Below are positions 52,890 through 61,783 of a stretch of 64,000 nucleotides of DNA, one piece after another. The first letter of the stretch is position 1. Every line of letters starts with the position of its first letter. Under the pieces are notes generated by a model, which saw only the letters and a list, made by a program, of their open reading frames with translations, made no database searches and was not told where the DNA came from. A program made the translations under genes and the position numbers. Source of the DNA: JACCTU01 sp963848525 (lineage in GTDB: Bacteria; Actinomycetota; Thermoleophilia; Gaiellales; Gaiellaceae); the NCBI GenBank assembly GCA_963848525.1, contig CAWKDZ010000003.1:1-64000 (forward strand), read 5' to 3'.

Positions 52890-53712
52890 TTGGGCGTGGT
52901 GCCGTTCTTCCTCTACGCGAGCCTCTTCCTGTTCGCGCCCGCGGGCCAGGTGCTGCTCGGCGCCTTCAGGGACGTCGACGGCGGCTGGACCCTCTCGAAC
53001 ATCCGCGAGGTGTTCAACGAGCCCTACCGGGGCGACTTTCGCAACAGCATCGAGGTGAGCCTCGTCACCGCCCTCGCGGGCGGGCTGCTCGGCTTCCTGT
53101 TCGCGTACTCGGCGATTCGCGAAGGGACGCCGAGGATCGTGCGCACGACGCTGACGACCTTCTCCGGCGTCGCCGCGAACTTCGCCGGCATCCCGCTCGC
53201 GTTCGCGTTCATCGCCACGTGGGGGACGATCGGGATCGCGACGCAGTTCCTCAGGGAGCACGGCTTCGACCCGTACCAGCACGGCTTCAGCCTCTTCTCC
53301 AAGACCGGCGTCGAGCTCGTCTACCTCTACTTTCAGATCCCCCTGATGATCCTCGTGATCGCGCCGGCGATCGACGGGCTGCGGCGGGAGTGGCGTGAGG
53401 CCGCAGCCAACCTCGGCGCGACGCCGCGGCAGTTCTGGCGGCACATCGGGTTCCCGATCCTCGCGCCGTCGCTGCTCGCGACGACGGTGCTCCTGTTCGG
53501 CAACTCCTTCTCCGCGTACGCGACCGCCTACGGCCTGACCGGCGGCCAGATCCCGCTCGACGCCGATCAGGATCGGCTACTTCTACACCGGCGACGTGCT
53601 CGACGACCCGCATCTCGCCGAGGCGCTCGCGCTCGGGATGTTCGTCGTCCTCGCGCTGATGATGCTGATCTACATCCCGCTCGCCCGGATCTCCTCGAGG
53701 TGGGTCCGGTGA
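52890..53712 (+). CDS. ABC importer permease 1, one apparent frameshift
   Basis: About 275 residues and six helices. The EAA loop is EAAANLGATPRQFWRHIGFP. The frame changes near 53570 (AYGLTGGQIPLDA, then RIGYFYTGDVLDDPHLAEAL), keeping the final helix. The start is unsure: TTG 52890 begins inside the first helix, whereas similar coding sequence reaches back to CTG 52811 if one base in 52859-52862 is extra. The stop overlaps the GTG of permease 2. Confidence 0.8.
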
Positions 53713-54497
53713 AGCGGCGGATCGCGCCGGCCGCCGTCTTCTGGCTCTTCCTCGCCGCGGCCTACTTCCTGATGCCGCTCGTCGCGACGCTGCTGTTCAG
53801 CCTCAAGAGCGTCCAGACCGGTACCTGCTGCAGCCTCGAGAACTACCAGACAATCTTCGAGGACCCGCAGTTCGCGAAGACGCTCCGGACGTCGTTCGTG
53901 CTCGCGCTCGAGACGATCGTGATCAGCCTGCTGCTGCTCGTTCCGACCGTCTACTGGGTGCACCTGCGGCTGCCGCGCCTTCGGCCCGTGATCGGCTTCC
54001 TCGCGCTCGTCCCGTTCGTCGTGCCACCGATCGTCCTCGTCGTCGGGCTGCTCGGCGTGCTCAACTGGTCGCCGGACTGGTTCTACGGGCGCCCGTACGG
54101 CTTCCTCGTCGGCGCGTACGTGATCCTCGCCTTTCCGTACGTCTACTTCTCGCTCGACGCCGGGTTCCGCGCGATCGACGTGCACACGCTGACCGAGGCG
54201 TCGCAGAGCCTCGGCGCGAGCTGGCGGACGACGCTCCTGCGGGTGATCATCCCGAACATCCGCGCGGCCGCCCTGGGCGGCGCGTTCCTGACGCTGGCGA
54301 TCGTGATGGGCGAGTTCACGATCGCGAGCCTCGCCGCGTTCGACACGTTCCCGACCTACATCCAGTACATCAACGAGACGAAGGCGTACGAGCCCGCCGC
54401 GTTGACGCTGATCAGCTTCGCGATCACCTGGGGCGCGATGCTCGCGCTGCTCTTCATCGGGCGCGGTCGCGTCGTGCAGGCCGGAGGCGCTCGCTGA
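53709..54497 (+). CDS. ABC importer permease 2
   Basis: 262 residues with six helices and the EAA loop EASQSLGASWRTTLLRVIIP near residue 165. Overlaps permease 1 (GTGA) and the ATPase gene (TGATG). With permease 1 it forms a heterodimeric channel of the PhnU/PotBC class. Confidence 0.88.
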   Translation: MKRRIAPAAVFWLFLAAAYFLMPLVATLLFSLKSVQTGTCCSLENYQTIFEDPQFAKTLRTSFVLALETIVISLLLLVPTVYWVHLRLPRLRPVIGFLALVPFVVPPIVLVVGLLGVLNWSPDWFYGRPYGFLVGAYVILAFPYVYFSLDAGFRAIDVHTLTEASQSLGASWRTTLLRVIIPNIRAAALGGAFLTLAIVMGEFTIASLAAFDTFPTYIQYINETKAYEPAALTLISFAITWGAMLALLFIGRGRVVQAGGAR

Positions 54498-55579
54498 TGG
54501 CGTACGTCGAGCTGCACCAGCTGCGGCGGCAGTTCGGGGACGTCGTCGCGCTGCACGGGATCGACCTCTCGCTCGAGCAGGGCGAGTTCCTCTCGTTGCT
54601 CGGGCCCTCGGGGTGCGGCAAGACGACGGCGCTCCGGCTGATCGCCGGGTTCGACCGGCCGGACTCGGGCCGGATCGTCGTCGACGGCAAGGACATGACG
54701 CGCGTGCCTCCCAACCGCCGCGACATGGGCATGGTCTTCCAGGCGTACAGCCTCTTCCCGAACATGACCGCCGAGCGGAACGTCGAGTTCGGGCTCAAGG
54801 TCCGCGGCATCGCCCGCGAGCGGCGCGCGGGGAAGATCAAGGAGCTGCTCGAGCTCGTCGGCCTCGGCGACGCGGCGAAGCGCTACCCGCACCAGCTCTC
54901 CGGCGGGATGCAGCAGCGCGTCGCGCTCGCGCGCGCGCTCGCGATCGAGCCGAGCGTCCTGCTGCTCGACGAGCCGCTCTCGGCGCTCGACGCCAAGGTG
55001 CGCGTCCAGCTCCGCGAGGAGATCAGGCGCATCCAGACGCAGCTCGGGATCACGACGCTCTACGTCACGCACGACCAGGAGGAGGCGCTCTCGATCTCGG
55101 ACCGGATCGCGGTGCTCTCGCAGGGGCGGATCGAGCAGATCGGCGGGCCCTCGGAGATCTACGGCGCGCCGACGACGCCGTTCGTGGCCGAGTTCGTCGG
55201 CACGATGAACCGGCTCGAGGCGACCGTGCTCGACGGCGAGCGCGGCGAGGTCGACCACGGCGGCACGCGGCTGGTGGTCGACGCCGCGCGCGGGCGGCGT
55301 CGGGGCGAGCGCGTGCTCGTGCTCGTGCGGCCCGAGCTGCTCGAGCTGTCGGTCAACGGCGCGGAGGGCGACAACGCGCTCGCGGGCGAGGTGCTCACGC
55401 ACACGTTCCTCGGCCCGGTCACGCGGCTGAAGATCGTCGGCTCCGGCGCCGACCTGATCGCGGACGTTCCCACCGCACGGGTCGAGTCGCTGCCGATCGG
55501 TTTGCGCGTCGTCGCGCGCGTGCCGTCGAGCGGCACGCGCCTGCTGTCGCTCGACTCAGCCGAGCAAGCGCCGGACTAG
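54497..55579 (+). CDS. ABC importer ATPase (PotA/PhnT-like)
   Basis: 360 residues. Walker A GPSGCGKTTALRLIAGFD, Q-loop VFQAYSLFPNMTAERNVEF, signature QLSGGMQQRVALARAL, Walker B LLLDEPLSALD and switch YVTHDQEEAL. The C-terminal TOBE-like regulatory domain contains VRPELLELSV. Last gene of the importer; its end overlaps the convergent HAD gene by 24 bases. Confidence 0.9.
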   Translation: MAYVELHQLRRQFGDVVALHGIDLSLEQGEFLSLLGPSGCGKTTALRLIAGFDRPDSGRIVVDGKDMTRVPPNRRDMGMVFQAYSLFPNMTAERNVEFGLKVRGIARERRAGKIKELLELVGLGDAAKRYPHQLSGGMQQRVALARALAIEPSVLLLDEPLSALDAKVRVQLREEIRRIQTQLGITTLYVTHDQEEALSISDRIAVLSQGRIEQIGGPSEIYGAPTTPFVAEFVGTMNRLEATVLDGERGEVDHGGTRLVVDAARGRRRGERVLVLVRPELLELSVNGAEGDNALAGEVLTHTFLGPVTRLKIVGSGADLIADVPTARVESLPIGLRVVARVPSSGTRLLSLDSAEQAPD

Positions 55580-56192
55580 CTCCACGTCGACGCGGTCGAC
55601 GAGCTCGTCCGCCGCGCGCAGCCGCTCGGGCGCGAGCGTGCCCGCGACGGCGATGCAGCGCATGCCCGGCCGCCTTCGCGGCCGCGACGCCGGCCTCGGT
55701 GTCCTCGAGCACGACGACGTCCTCGGCGCGGACGCCGTCGAGATGCTCCAGCGCGCGGAGGTACCCCTCCGGATGCGGCTTGCCGTGCTCGACGTCGTCG
55801 GAGGCGACGATCGCGCGCACGAGCGGGGCCAGGCCCGCCGCGTCGAGCACGGGCTCGATCTCCGCGCGCGCGGCGCCGGAGACGATCAGCACGGGCACCC
55901 GCTCGGCCGCGTAGCGCACCGCCTCGCGCACGTGCTCGTGGACGCTCCCTCCGTCGCCGACCGCGGCCCGGTAGCGCGCGACGCGCTCCTCGATCACGGC
56001 GTCGACGTGCTCGTCGCCGAGCCACGTCCGCACGATCTCAGGATCCGAGAGTCCGGCGAGCTCGTCGTAGTACTCCTGCGTCGAGAGCGGCTTGCCGTGC
56101 TCGGCGAAGAGCGCCTGGAAGATCTCGCAGAGGATCGGCTCGTCGTCCGAGATCGTGCCGTTGAAGTCGAAGACGACGGCGCGGACGATAAT
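55556..56192 (-). CDS. HAD-superfamily hydrolase (subfamily IA), one apparent frameshift
   Basis: About 211 residues. Nucleophile motif VVFDFNGTISDDEP, motif II LIVSGAARAEIEPVL, and motif III/IV GKPHPEGYLRAL with VVLEDTEAGVAAAKAAG. The frame changes near 55665 (AAG to MRCIAVAGTLAPERL), explained by one extra G. No standard start codon gives motif I; the first option is ATT at 56192, 18 bases from the divergent ATG. Context suggests a phosphate-ester or phosphonate intermediate as substrate, but the motif is not that of phosphonoacetaldehyde hydrolase. Confidence 0.78.
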
Positions 56193-56209
56193 GCGCCCGG
56201 ACGTTACCG

Positions 56210-57757
56210 ATGGAGATCGCCGCCTTCGACGCCGTCTGGCTGCGGGACAACTGTCCGTGCGACGAGTGCCGCCACCCGAGCGGCCAGCGGCTCCTCGACA
56301 GCGTCGCGATCCCCGACGACCTCGAGCTCGCCGACGTCGAGCGGGTCGACGGGTCGTTCGTCGTCCGCTTCACGGACGGCCACGTCGGCCGCTTCCCGTT
56401 CGACTGGCTGCGAGCGCAGGAGCTCGTGCCGACGCGACGACGAGAGCTGTGGGGGGCTGAGCTCGCTGGCGCTCTGCCTGCCGAGCGCTTCGACGACGTC
56501 GCCGCCGGCGGCGAGCCGCTGCGACGCTGGCTCTCGGCGCTCGACCGGCTCGGCTTCGCGATCCTGCTCGGCGGTCCGACCGAGCCGGGGACGGTCACGC
56601 GCGTCGCCGAGCTGTTCGGGTACGTCCGCGAGACGAACTACGGGCGGCTCTTCGACGTCCGCTCGGTCGTCGAGCCCGCGAACCTCGCCTACACCGGTCT
56701 CGGCCTCGGCGCGCACAGCGACAACCCGTACCGCGACCCGACGCCGACGCTGCAGCTGCTCCACTGTCTCTCCTCGAGCGCAGGCGGCGGCGAGAACACG
56801 CTCGTCGACGCGTTCCGCGTCGCGGCCGACCTCGACGGCGAGGCATTCGAGGTGCTCGCGCGGCACCCGCTCCGCTTCCGCTACCGCGACGACTCGACCG
56901 AGCTCGAGGCCGAGCGGCCGGTGCTGGCGCTCGACGTCCGCGGCGAGCTCCAGGCCGTGCACTTCAACACGCGCTCGGCGGCGCCGGCGCCGACGCTGCC
57001 GCGCGAGTGGTACGACGCCTACCGCGCGTTCGGCCGCGCGCTCGCGGCGTCGCGCTACCAGATCCGCTTCAAGCTCGAGCCGGGCGACCTGTTCGCCGTC
57101 GACAACCTGCGCGTCCTGCACGGCCGCACGGCGTACTCGGAAGCCGGCGAGCGCCACCTGCAGGGCTGCTACGCCGACCGCGACGGACTGCGCAGCACGC
57201 TCGCGGTCCTGAACCGCGGCGCGATCGACGAGATCTTCCGCACGTTCCGCGAGCGCGGCGCCGGCGCCTACCTCGGCGAGCCGGTCTCGATCGCGGAGCA
57301 CTCGCTCCAGGCGGCGCTCGCGGCGGAGCGGGACGATGCCCACGCGACGCTCGTCGCCGCCGCGCTCCTGCACGACTACGGCCACCTGATCCACGACCTG
57401 CCCGAGGACAGCGCCGAGCACGGCGTGGACACTGCCCACGAGGACGTCGCGCACGCGTTCCTGACCGGCCTCTTCGGGCCCGAGGTCGTCGAGCCGATCC
57501 GGCTGCACGTGGCGGCGAAGCGGTACCTGTGCGCCGTGGAGCCCGCGTACGTCGACGCGCTCTCGCCCGCCTCCGTGCTCAGCCTCGAGCTCCAGGGCGG
57601 GCCGTTCGACGAGCGCGAGGTCGCCGCGTTCGAGGCGTCGCCCCACGCGGAGGACGCCGTTCGCCTGCGCCGCTACGACGACGCCGCCAAGGTCGCCGGC
57701 GCGTCGACGCCGGAGCTCGAGCACTTCCGGCCCGCCCTCGAAGCAGCGGCGCGCTGA
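56210..57757 (+). CDS. Fused TmpA-TmpB-like organophosphonate oxygenase (Fe/2OG dioxygenase + PhnZ-like HD diiron oxygenase)
   Basis: 515 residues in three parts. The N-terminal domain of gamma-butyrobetaine hydroxylase type (WLRDNCPCDECRHPSGQR) comes first. The TauD-like Fe(II)/2-oxoglutarate core follows with H169-x-D171 (GLGAHSDN) and H304 (VLHGRTAY). The third is an HD-domain oxygenase (about 345-515) with H364, H388-D389 (ALLHDYGHLIHD), LHVAAKRYLCAVEP and SLELQGGPFD, as in PhnZ and TmpB. Known separate enzymes TmpA and TmpB convert 2-trimethylammonioethylphosphonate to glycine betaine and phosphate. Here both steps appear on one chain. The importer beside it and the betaine-type transporter downstream support this. 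Confidence 0.85.
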   Translation: MEIAAFDAVWLRDNCPCDECRHPSGQRLLDSVAIPDDLELADVERVDGSFVVRFTDGHVGRFPFDWLRAQELVPTRRRELWGAELAGALPAERFDDVAAGGEPLRRWLSALDRLGFAILLGGPTEPGTVTRVAELFGYVRETNYGRLFDVRSVVEPANLAYTGLGLGAHSDNPYRDPTPTLQLLHCLSSSAGGGENTLVDAFRVAADLDGEAFEVLARHPLRFRYRDDSTELEAERPVLALDVRGELQAVHFNTRSAAPAPTLPREWYDAYRAFGRALAASRYQIRFKLEPGDLFAVDNLRVLHGRTAYSEAGERHLQGCYADRDGLRSTLAVLNRGAIDEIFRTFRERGAGAYLGEPVSIAEHSLQAALAAERDDAHATLVAAALLHDYGHLIHDLPEDSAEHGVDTAHEDVAHAFLTGLFGPEVVEPIRLHVAAKRYLCAVEPAYVDALSPASVLSLELQGGPFDEREVAAFEASPHAEDAVRLRRYDDAAKVAGASTPELEHFRPALEAAAR

Positions 57758-58566
57758 GCGGCACCGCGCTCGCGCTGGCGCTTGGCGCGGCGGTGCTCCA
57801 CGCCGTCTGGAACCTCCTGCTCGCCGGGTCGCGCCAACCAGAGCCGACGACCGCCGTGGCACTCACGGTAGCCGGGCTCGCCGCGACGCCGGTCGCGCTC
57901 TGGTGGTGGCAGGTCGACGCGGAGGCCGTTCCGTTCCTCGCCGCCAGCTTCGTGCTCCAGCTCGCGTACTTCGCACTGCTCGCGGCCGCTTACCGGCGGG
58001 CCGACCTCTCGGTCGTCTATCCGCTCGCGCGCGGCCTCGCGCCGGTGTTCGTGCTCGCCGGTGCGGTCGTTTTCACGACGGCGACGACGTCGGCGCTCCA
58101 GGTCGCCGGCGTCCTGCTCGTCGCACTCGGCGTGCTGCTCGTGCGCGGCTTGCGGCGCGGCCACGGGTTCGGGTTCGGATTCGTGATCGCGCTGCTGATC
58201 GCCGCGTACACCGTGGTCGACAAGCACGGCGTGGCGCACGCGTCGCCAATCGCCTACGTCTGGATCATCACGCTGCTCCCGGGAATCGCCTACGCCGGAG
58301 TTCTCGCCGCGCTTCGCGGGCCGGACGAGCTGCGCGCGGCGCTCGGGCCGCGAGCGGTCGCCGCGGGAGTGGCGTCGCTCGTCGCGTACGGGCTCGTGCT
58401 GGCGGCGCTCGAGCGTGCGCCGGCGGCTCCGGTGGCCGCCGTGCGCGAGTCGAGCGTCGTGATCGCGACCGTGCTCGCTGCGGTCGTGCTGAAGGAGCGC
58501 GTCACGCCCTGGCGGCTCCTCGGTGCGGTCCTCGTCGTCGCAGGCGTCATCCTGCTCGTGGCGTGA
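57754..58566 (+). CDS. EamA/DMT-family transporter
   Basis: About 270 residues and ten helices in two repeats: LGAAVLHAVWNLLLAGSRQP and VASLVAYGLVLAALERAPAA, RESSVVIATVLAAVVLKERV. Small-molecule exporter or importer of the drug/metabolite superfamily. The only start that keeps the first helix whole is CTG at 57754, overlapping the upstream stop (CTGA); the next, a GTG, cuts the helix. It lies between the phosphonate enzyme and glpK. Confidence 0.8.
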   Translation: MSGTALALALGAAVLHAVWNLLLAGSRQPEPTTAVALTVAGLAATPVALWWWQVDAEAVPFLAASFVLQLAYFALLAAAYRRADLSVVYPLARGLAPVFVLAGAVVFTTATTSALQVAGVLLVALGVLLVRGLRRGHGFGFGFVIALLIAAYTVVDKHGVAHASPIAYVWIITLLPGIAYAGVLAALRGPDELRAALGPRAVAAGVASLVAYGLVLAALERAPAAPVAAVRESSVVIATVLAAVVLKERVTPWRLLGAVLVVAGVILLVA

Positions 58567-59987
58567 TCCTCGCGATCGACCAGGGCACGACGGGGACGAC
58601 CTGCCTCGTCGTCGACGACGAGCTGAACGTGCGCGGTCGCGGCTACGCGGAGCTGCCCCAGCACTTCCCCCGCCGAGGCTGGGTCGAGCACGACCCCGAC
58701 GAGATCTGGGCCGGCGTCGGCGACGCCGCCGCGAGCGCCGTGGCGGCGGCCGCTGTGCGGCCGAGCGAGCTGCGCGGGATCGGGATCACGAACCAGCGCG
58801 AGACGACGGTGCTCTGGGAGCGCGCAACGGGCCGCCCGGTGCACAACGCGATCGTCTGGCAGGACCGCCGCACGGCCGAGCGCTGCCGCGAGCTCCCCGG
58901 CGAACGGCTGCGGGAGCTGACCGGTCTCGTCGCCGACCCGTACTTCTCCGCGACGAAGCTCGAGTGGCTGCTCGCGCAGCACCCGAACGCGGACGGGCTC
59001 GCGTTCGGCACCGTGGACACGTGGCTGGTCTGGAAGCTGACGGACGGGCGCGTGCACGCGACCGACCCGACGAACGCGTCGCGCACGCTGCTCGTCTCGC
59101 TCGAGACGCTCGACTGGGAGGACGAGCTGCTCGAGCTGTTCGGCGTGCCGCGCGACGTGCTCCCGGAGATCCGGGCGTCGACGGGCGTCGTCGGCGAGGG
59201 GGAGCTGCTCGGCGTGACGCTCCCGATCGCGGGGATCGCGGGGGACCAGCAGGCCGCGCTGTTCGGCCAGGCCTGCTTCGAGCCGGGGCAGGCCAAGGCG
59301 ACCTACGGGACGGGCAGCTTCCTGCTCGCGCACACGGGCGGCGAGTTCGGCGCGCCCCCGCACGGGCTCGTGCGGACCGCGGCCGCGCGGGTCGGGCCGC
59401 CCGCGTACGCGCTCGAGGGCTCGGTCTTCGTCGCCGGCGCGGCGGTGCAGTGGCTCCGCGACGGCCTCGGGCTGCTGGCCACGGCCGAGGAGAGCGAGCG
59501 GCTCGCGACGTCGGTCGACGACAACGGCGGCGTGTACTTCGTGCCGGCGCTCGTCGGGCTCGGGTCGCCGCACTGGGCGCCGGACGCGCGGGGGCTGATC
59601 ACCGGGCTGACGCGCGGGACGACGCGCGCGCATCTCGTTCGCGCCGCGCTCGAGTCGATCGCGCTCCAGACGCTGGACGTGGTCGAGGCGCTGCCGGACC
59701 GCCTCACGTCGTTGCGCGCGGACGGCGGCGCTGCCGCGAACGCGTTCCTGATGCAGCTCCAGGCCGACCTGCTCGGCCTGCCCGTCGAGGTCGCCCTCGA
59801 GCGGGAGACGACCGCCCTCGGCGCGGCCGCCCTCGCCGGGCTGGGGCTGGGGATCTGGGGCTCGACCGACGAGCTCGCCGTGCACTGGCGTCCCGGCGCG
59901 GTCTACGAGCCCTGGGAGCGGCCCGACGAGGTCGAGCGACTCCGGACGGGCTGGCAGGACGCCGTCCGGCGCACGATATATCAGTAG
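58563..59987 (+). CDS. glpK: Glycerol kinase
   Basis: 474 residues. FGGY kinase motifs ILAIDQGTTGTTCLVVDDEL, NQRETTVLWER, IVWQDRRTAERC, TYGTGSFLLAHTG and the C-terminal LRADGGAAANAFLMQLQADL with VERETTALGAA-like ALERETTALGAAALAGLGLG. Makes glycerol-3-phosphate from glycerol and ATP, the substrate of GlpD. A little short (usual about 500). GTG overlaps the EamA stop (GTGA). Confidence 0.92.
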   Translation: MILAIDQGTTGTTCLVVDDELNVRGRGYAELPQHFPRRGWVEHDPDEIWAGVGDAAASAVAAAAVRPSELRGIGITNQRETTVLWERATGRPVHNAIVWQDRRTAERCRELPGERLRELTGLVADPYFSATKLEWLLAQHPNADGLAFGTVDTWLVWKLTDGRVHATDPTNASRTLLVSLETLDWEDELLELFGVPRDVLPEIRASTGVVGEGELLGVTLPIAGIAGDQQAALFGQACFEPGQAKATYGTGSFLLAHTGGEFGAPPHGLVRTAAARVGPPAYALEGSVFVAGAAVQWLRDGLGLLATAEESERLATSVDDNGGVYFVPALVGLGSPHWAPDARGLITGLTRGTTRAHLVRAALESIALQTLDVVEALPDRLTSLRADGGAAANAFLMQLQADLLGLPVEVALERETTALGAAALAGLGLGIWGSTDELAVHWRPGAVYEPWERPDEVERLRTGWQDAVRRTIYQ

Positions 59988-59996
59988 TATACGAGT

Positions 59997-60650
59997 GTGA
60001 ACATCACGGTTCTCCCGCCGGCAGGGGGCGCCCGCTCGCGGAGCGACGAGGCATATCTCCGCATTCGCGACCTGATCGTCTCGCTCGAGCTGCCCCCCGG
60101 GGCGATCGTGAACGAGCGCGAGTTGATGGAGCGGCTGCGGCTCGGGCGGACGCCGGTCCGGGAGGCGCTGCGCGCGCTCGCCCAGGAGCGGCTCGTCGAG
60201 GTCTACCCGCGGCGCGGGATCTTCGTCTCGAGCGTCGACGTCGGCGATCTCGCGAGCCTGTCCGAGGTGCGCGCCGTGCTGGAGAGCTACGCGGCGCGGC
60301 TCGCCGCCGAGCGCGCGACCGACGCCGAGCGGCGCGAGGCCGGCGAGCTCAGCGCGGAGCTCGAGAAGACGGCCGGCGCGCGCGAGCTGATCGAGCTCGA
60401 CCAGCGCATCCACCGCCACGTCTACCGCTGTGCGCACAACCCGTTCCTCGAGAAGACGCTGAACGAGTACTACGTGCTGACGTTGCGGATCTGGTTCCTC
60501 GCGCTCGACCGAGTCACGAGGCTCGACGAGGCCGTGCGCGAGCACCGCGAGTTGATGGACGCGATCCGCGACGGCGACGCGGCGCGCGCGGAGGACGCGA
60601 TGCGCCGCCACGTGCTCGGCTTCGAGCGCGCGATCCGCGAAACGCTGTAG
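59997..60650 (+). CDS. GntR-family (FadR/VanR-like) transcriptional regulator
   Basis: 217 residues. N-terminal winged helix with ELPPGAIVNERELMERLRLG and TPVREALRALAQERLVEVYP, and a helical FCD ligand domain (ELDQRIHRHVYRCAHNPFLE, EHRELMDAIRDGDAARAEDA) with metal-ligand His residues. GTG at 59997. The AT-rich stretch TATATCAGTAGTATACGAG (59976-59994) at the end of glpK and just before the start may hold its operator. It could control glpK, the phosphonate genes or the betaine importer. Confidence 0.88.
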   Translation: MNITVLPPAGGARSRSDEAYLRIRDLIVSLELPPGAIVNERELMERLRLGRTPVREALRALAQERLVEVYPRRGIFVSSVDVGDLASLSEVRAVLESYAARLAAERATDAERREAGELSAELEKTAGARELIELDQRIHRHVYRCAHNPFLEKTLNEYYVLTLRIWFLALDRVTRLDEAVREHRELMDAIRDGDAARAEDAMRRHVLGFERAIRETL

Positions 60651-60654
60651 AACC

Positions 60655-60785
60655 GGGGACAGTCCCGGGACAGTCCCGGGACAGAGCTCGACAACGGCGC
60701 TTTTGCCTGCAGCAAGCGGCATTCTGTTCGGACTTGTCGTTAGCGGGGCGCGGAGTTGGGGGGACAGTCCCGGGACTGTCCCCCC
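60655..60785 (-). repeat. Palindromic interspersed element, copy 2 (131 bp)
   Basis: Reverse orientation relative to copy 1. It starts GGGGACAGTCCCGGGACAG, runs through GAGCTC and about 70 bases with GCAAGCGGCAT, and ends in a 28-base perfect palindrome (60758-60785) built on GGGACAGTCCC. It fills the gap between the convergent GntR and ProX genes. Central sequences are diverged, the ends are nearly identical to copy 1. Confidence 0.75.
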
Positions 60786-60793
60786 GTACTAGC

Positions 60794-61783
60794 TCAGGAG
60801 GTCCAATCCGCGACCTTGTCGGCGTTCTCGCCGACCCACTGCGCGGCCGCCTCCTCCGGGTCCATCTTGTCCCCGGCGATCAGCTTCGCGACCGCTTCCT
60901 GCTCCTCGTTCGTGAGCTGGAACTTCCTCAGCACGTCGTAGGCGGGCGAGCCGCTGTCCGCGAACTCCTTGCTGAAGAGCTTCTTGATGATGGTGACGTC
61001 GTACGCGCACTTGTACTGCGCCACGTCGCCGCCCGACTTGGCGTCGTCCTTGCAGCCGTCGAACCGCTCCGGCAGCTCGACCTCCGCCAGCTCGTACTCC
61101 TGGTTCAGGAACTGCGGCGTGTACCAGTAGAAGATCACCGGCTTCTGCTGCTTGTAGAGCTGGCTCCAGCGCGCGACCTGGGCCGGCTCGGCCCCGGCGG
61201 TCACGTGCTTGAAGTTCAGCCCGAGCGCCTGGATCAGCTCCTTGTCCTTCTGGACGTAGGACGGGTCGCCGCCGAGGAACATCCCCTGCGAGCCCGACTC
61301 GGCCGTCTTGAAGAGCTCCTCCTTGCCTTTCAGGCCTTCCCAGGTCTCGAACTCGGGGTTCGCGTCCATCACGTACTTCGGGATGAACCACCCGATGTGA
61401 CCCTCGACGCCGAGCTCGCCGCCGTCGACGACCGTGCCCTGCTCGTCGATGAACGTCGCGTACTGGTCGACGTGCTGCCAGTCCTCGAGCACGGCGTCGA
61501 CCTCGCCGTCGGCCATCGCCTGGAAGGCCGGGATCTCGGTGATCTTCGTGACCTCGACCGTGCAGCCGAGCTCGTTCTCGAGCACGTGCTTGGCGATGTA
61601 GACGTTGGCGGTCGAGCCTGCCCACGCGTTCTCGTTGATCGTGACCGTGCCGCAGTCGGCCTGCGCCGCGCCGCCCTCGGTCGTCGTGCCTTCTGCCGCT
61701 TCCTCCTTCTCGCTGCCGCAGCCCGCACCGACGAGTGCGAGCGAAACCGCGAGCAACGACCACACTCGCGTGTGTCTCCTCAT
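60794..61783 (-). CDS. proX: Glycine betaine/proline-type ABC substrate-binding lipoprotein
   Basis: 329 residues. Lipoprotein signal with lipobox-like LVGAGCGSEKEE, then an OpuAC domain: NAWAGSTANVYIAKHVLENE, VLEDWQHVDQY and IFYWYTPQFLNQEYELAEV, whose Trp/Tyr residues could form the aromatic cage for a quaternary amine. ATG overlaps the permease stop. Betaine or choline-like cargo fits the neighbouring enzyme that would produce glycine betaine. Confidence 0.88.
   Translation of the reverse strand: MRRHTRVWSLLAVSLALVGAGCGSEKEEAAEGTTTEGGAAQADCGTVTINENAWAGSTANVYIAKHVLENELGCTVEVTKITEIPAFQAMADGEVDAVLEDWQHVDQYATFIDEQGTVVDGGELGVEGHIGWFIPKYVMDANPEFETWEGLKGKEELFKTAESGSQGMFLGGDPSYVQKDKELIQALGLNFKHVTAGAEPAQVARWSQLYKQQKPVIFYWYTPQFLNQEYELAEVELPERFDGCKDDAKSGGDVAQYKCAYDVTIIKKLFSKEFADSGSPAYDVLRKFQLTNEEQEAVAKLIAGDKMDPEEAAAQWVGENADKVADWTS

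Noticed and set aside
55556..56192. HAD protein as phosphonoacetaldehyde hydrolase (PhnX)
   Set aside because: Motif I reads DFNGTISDDEP, typical of general subfamily IA enzymes rather than the PhnX DWAGT type, and the neighbouring oxygenase route would not make phosphonoacetaldehyde.
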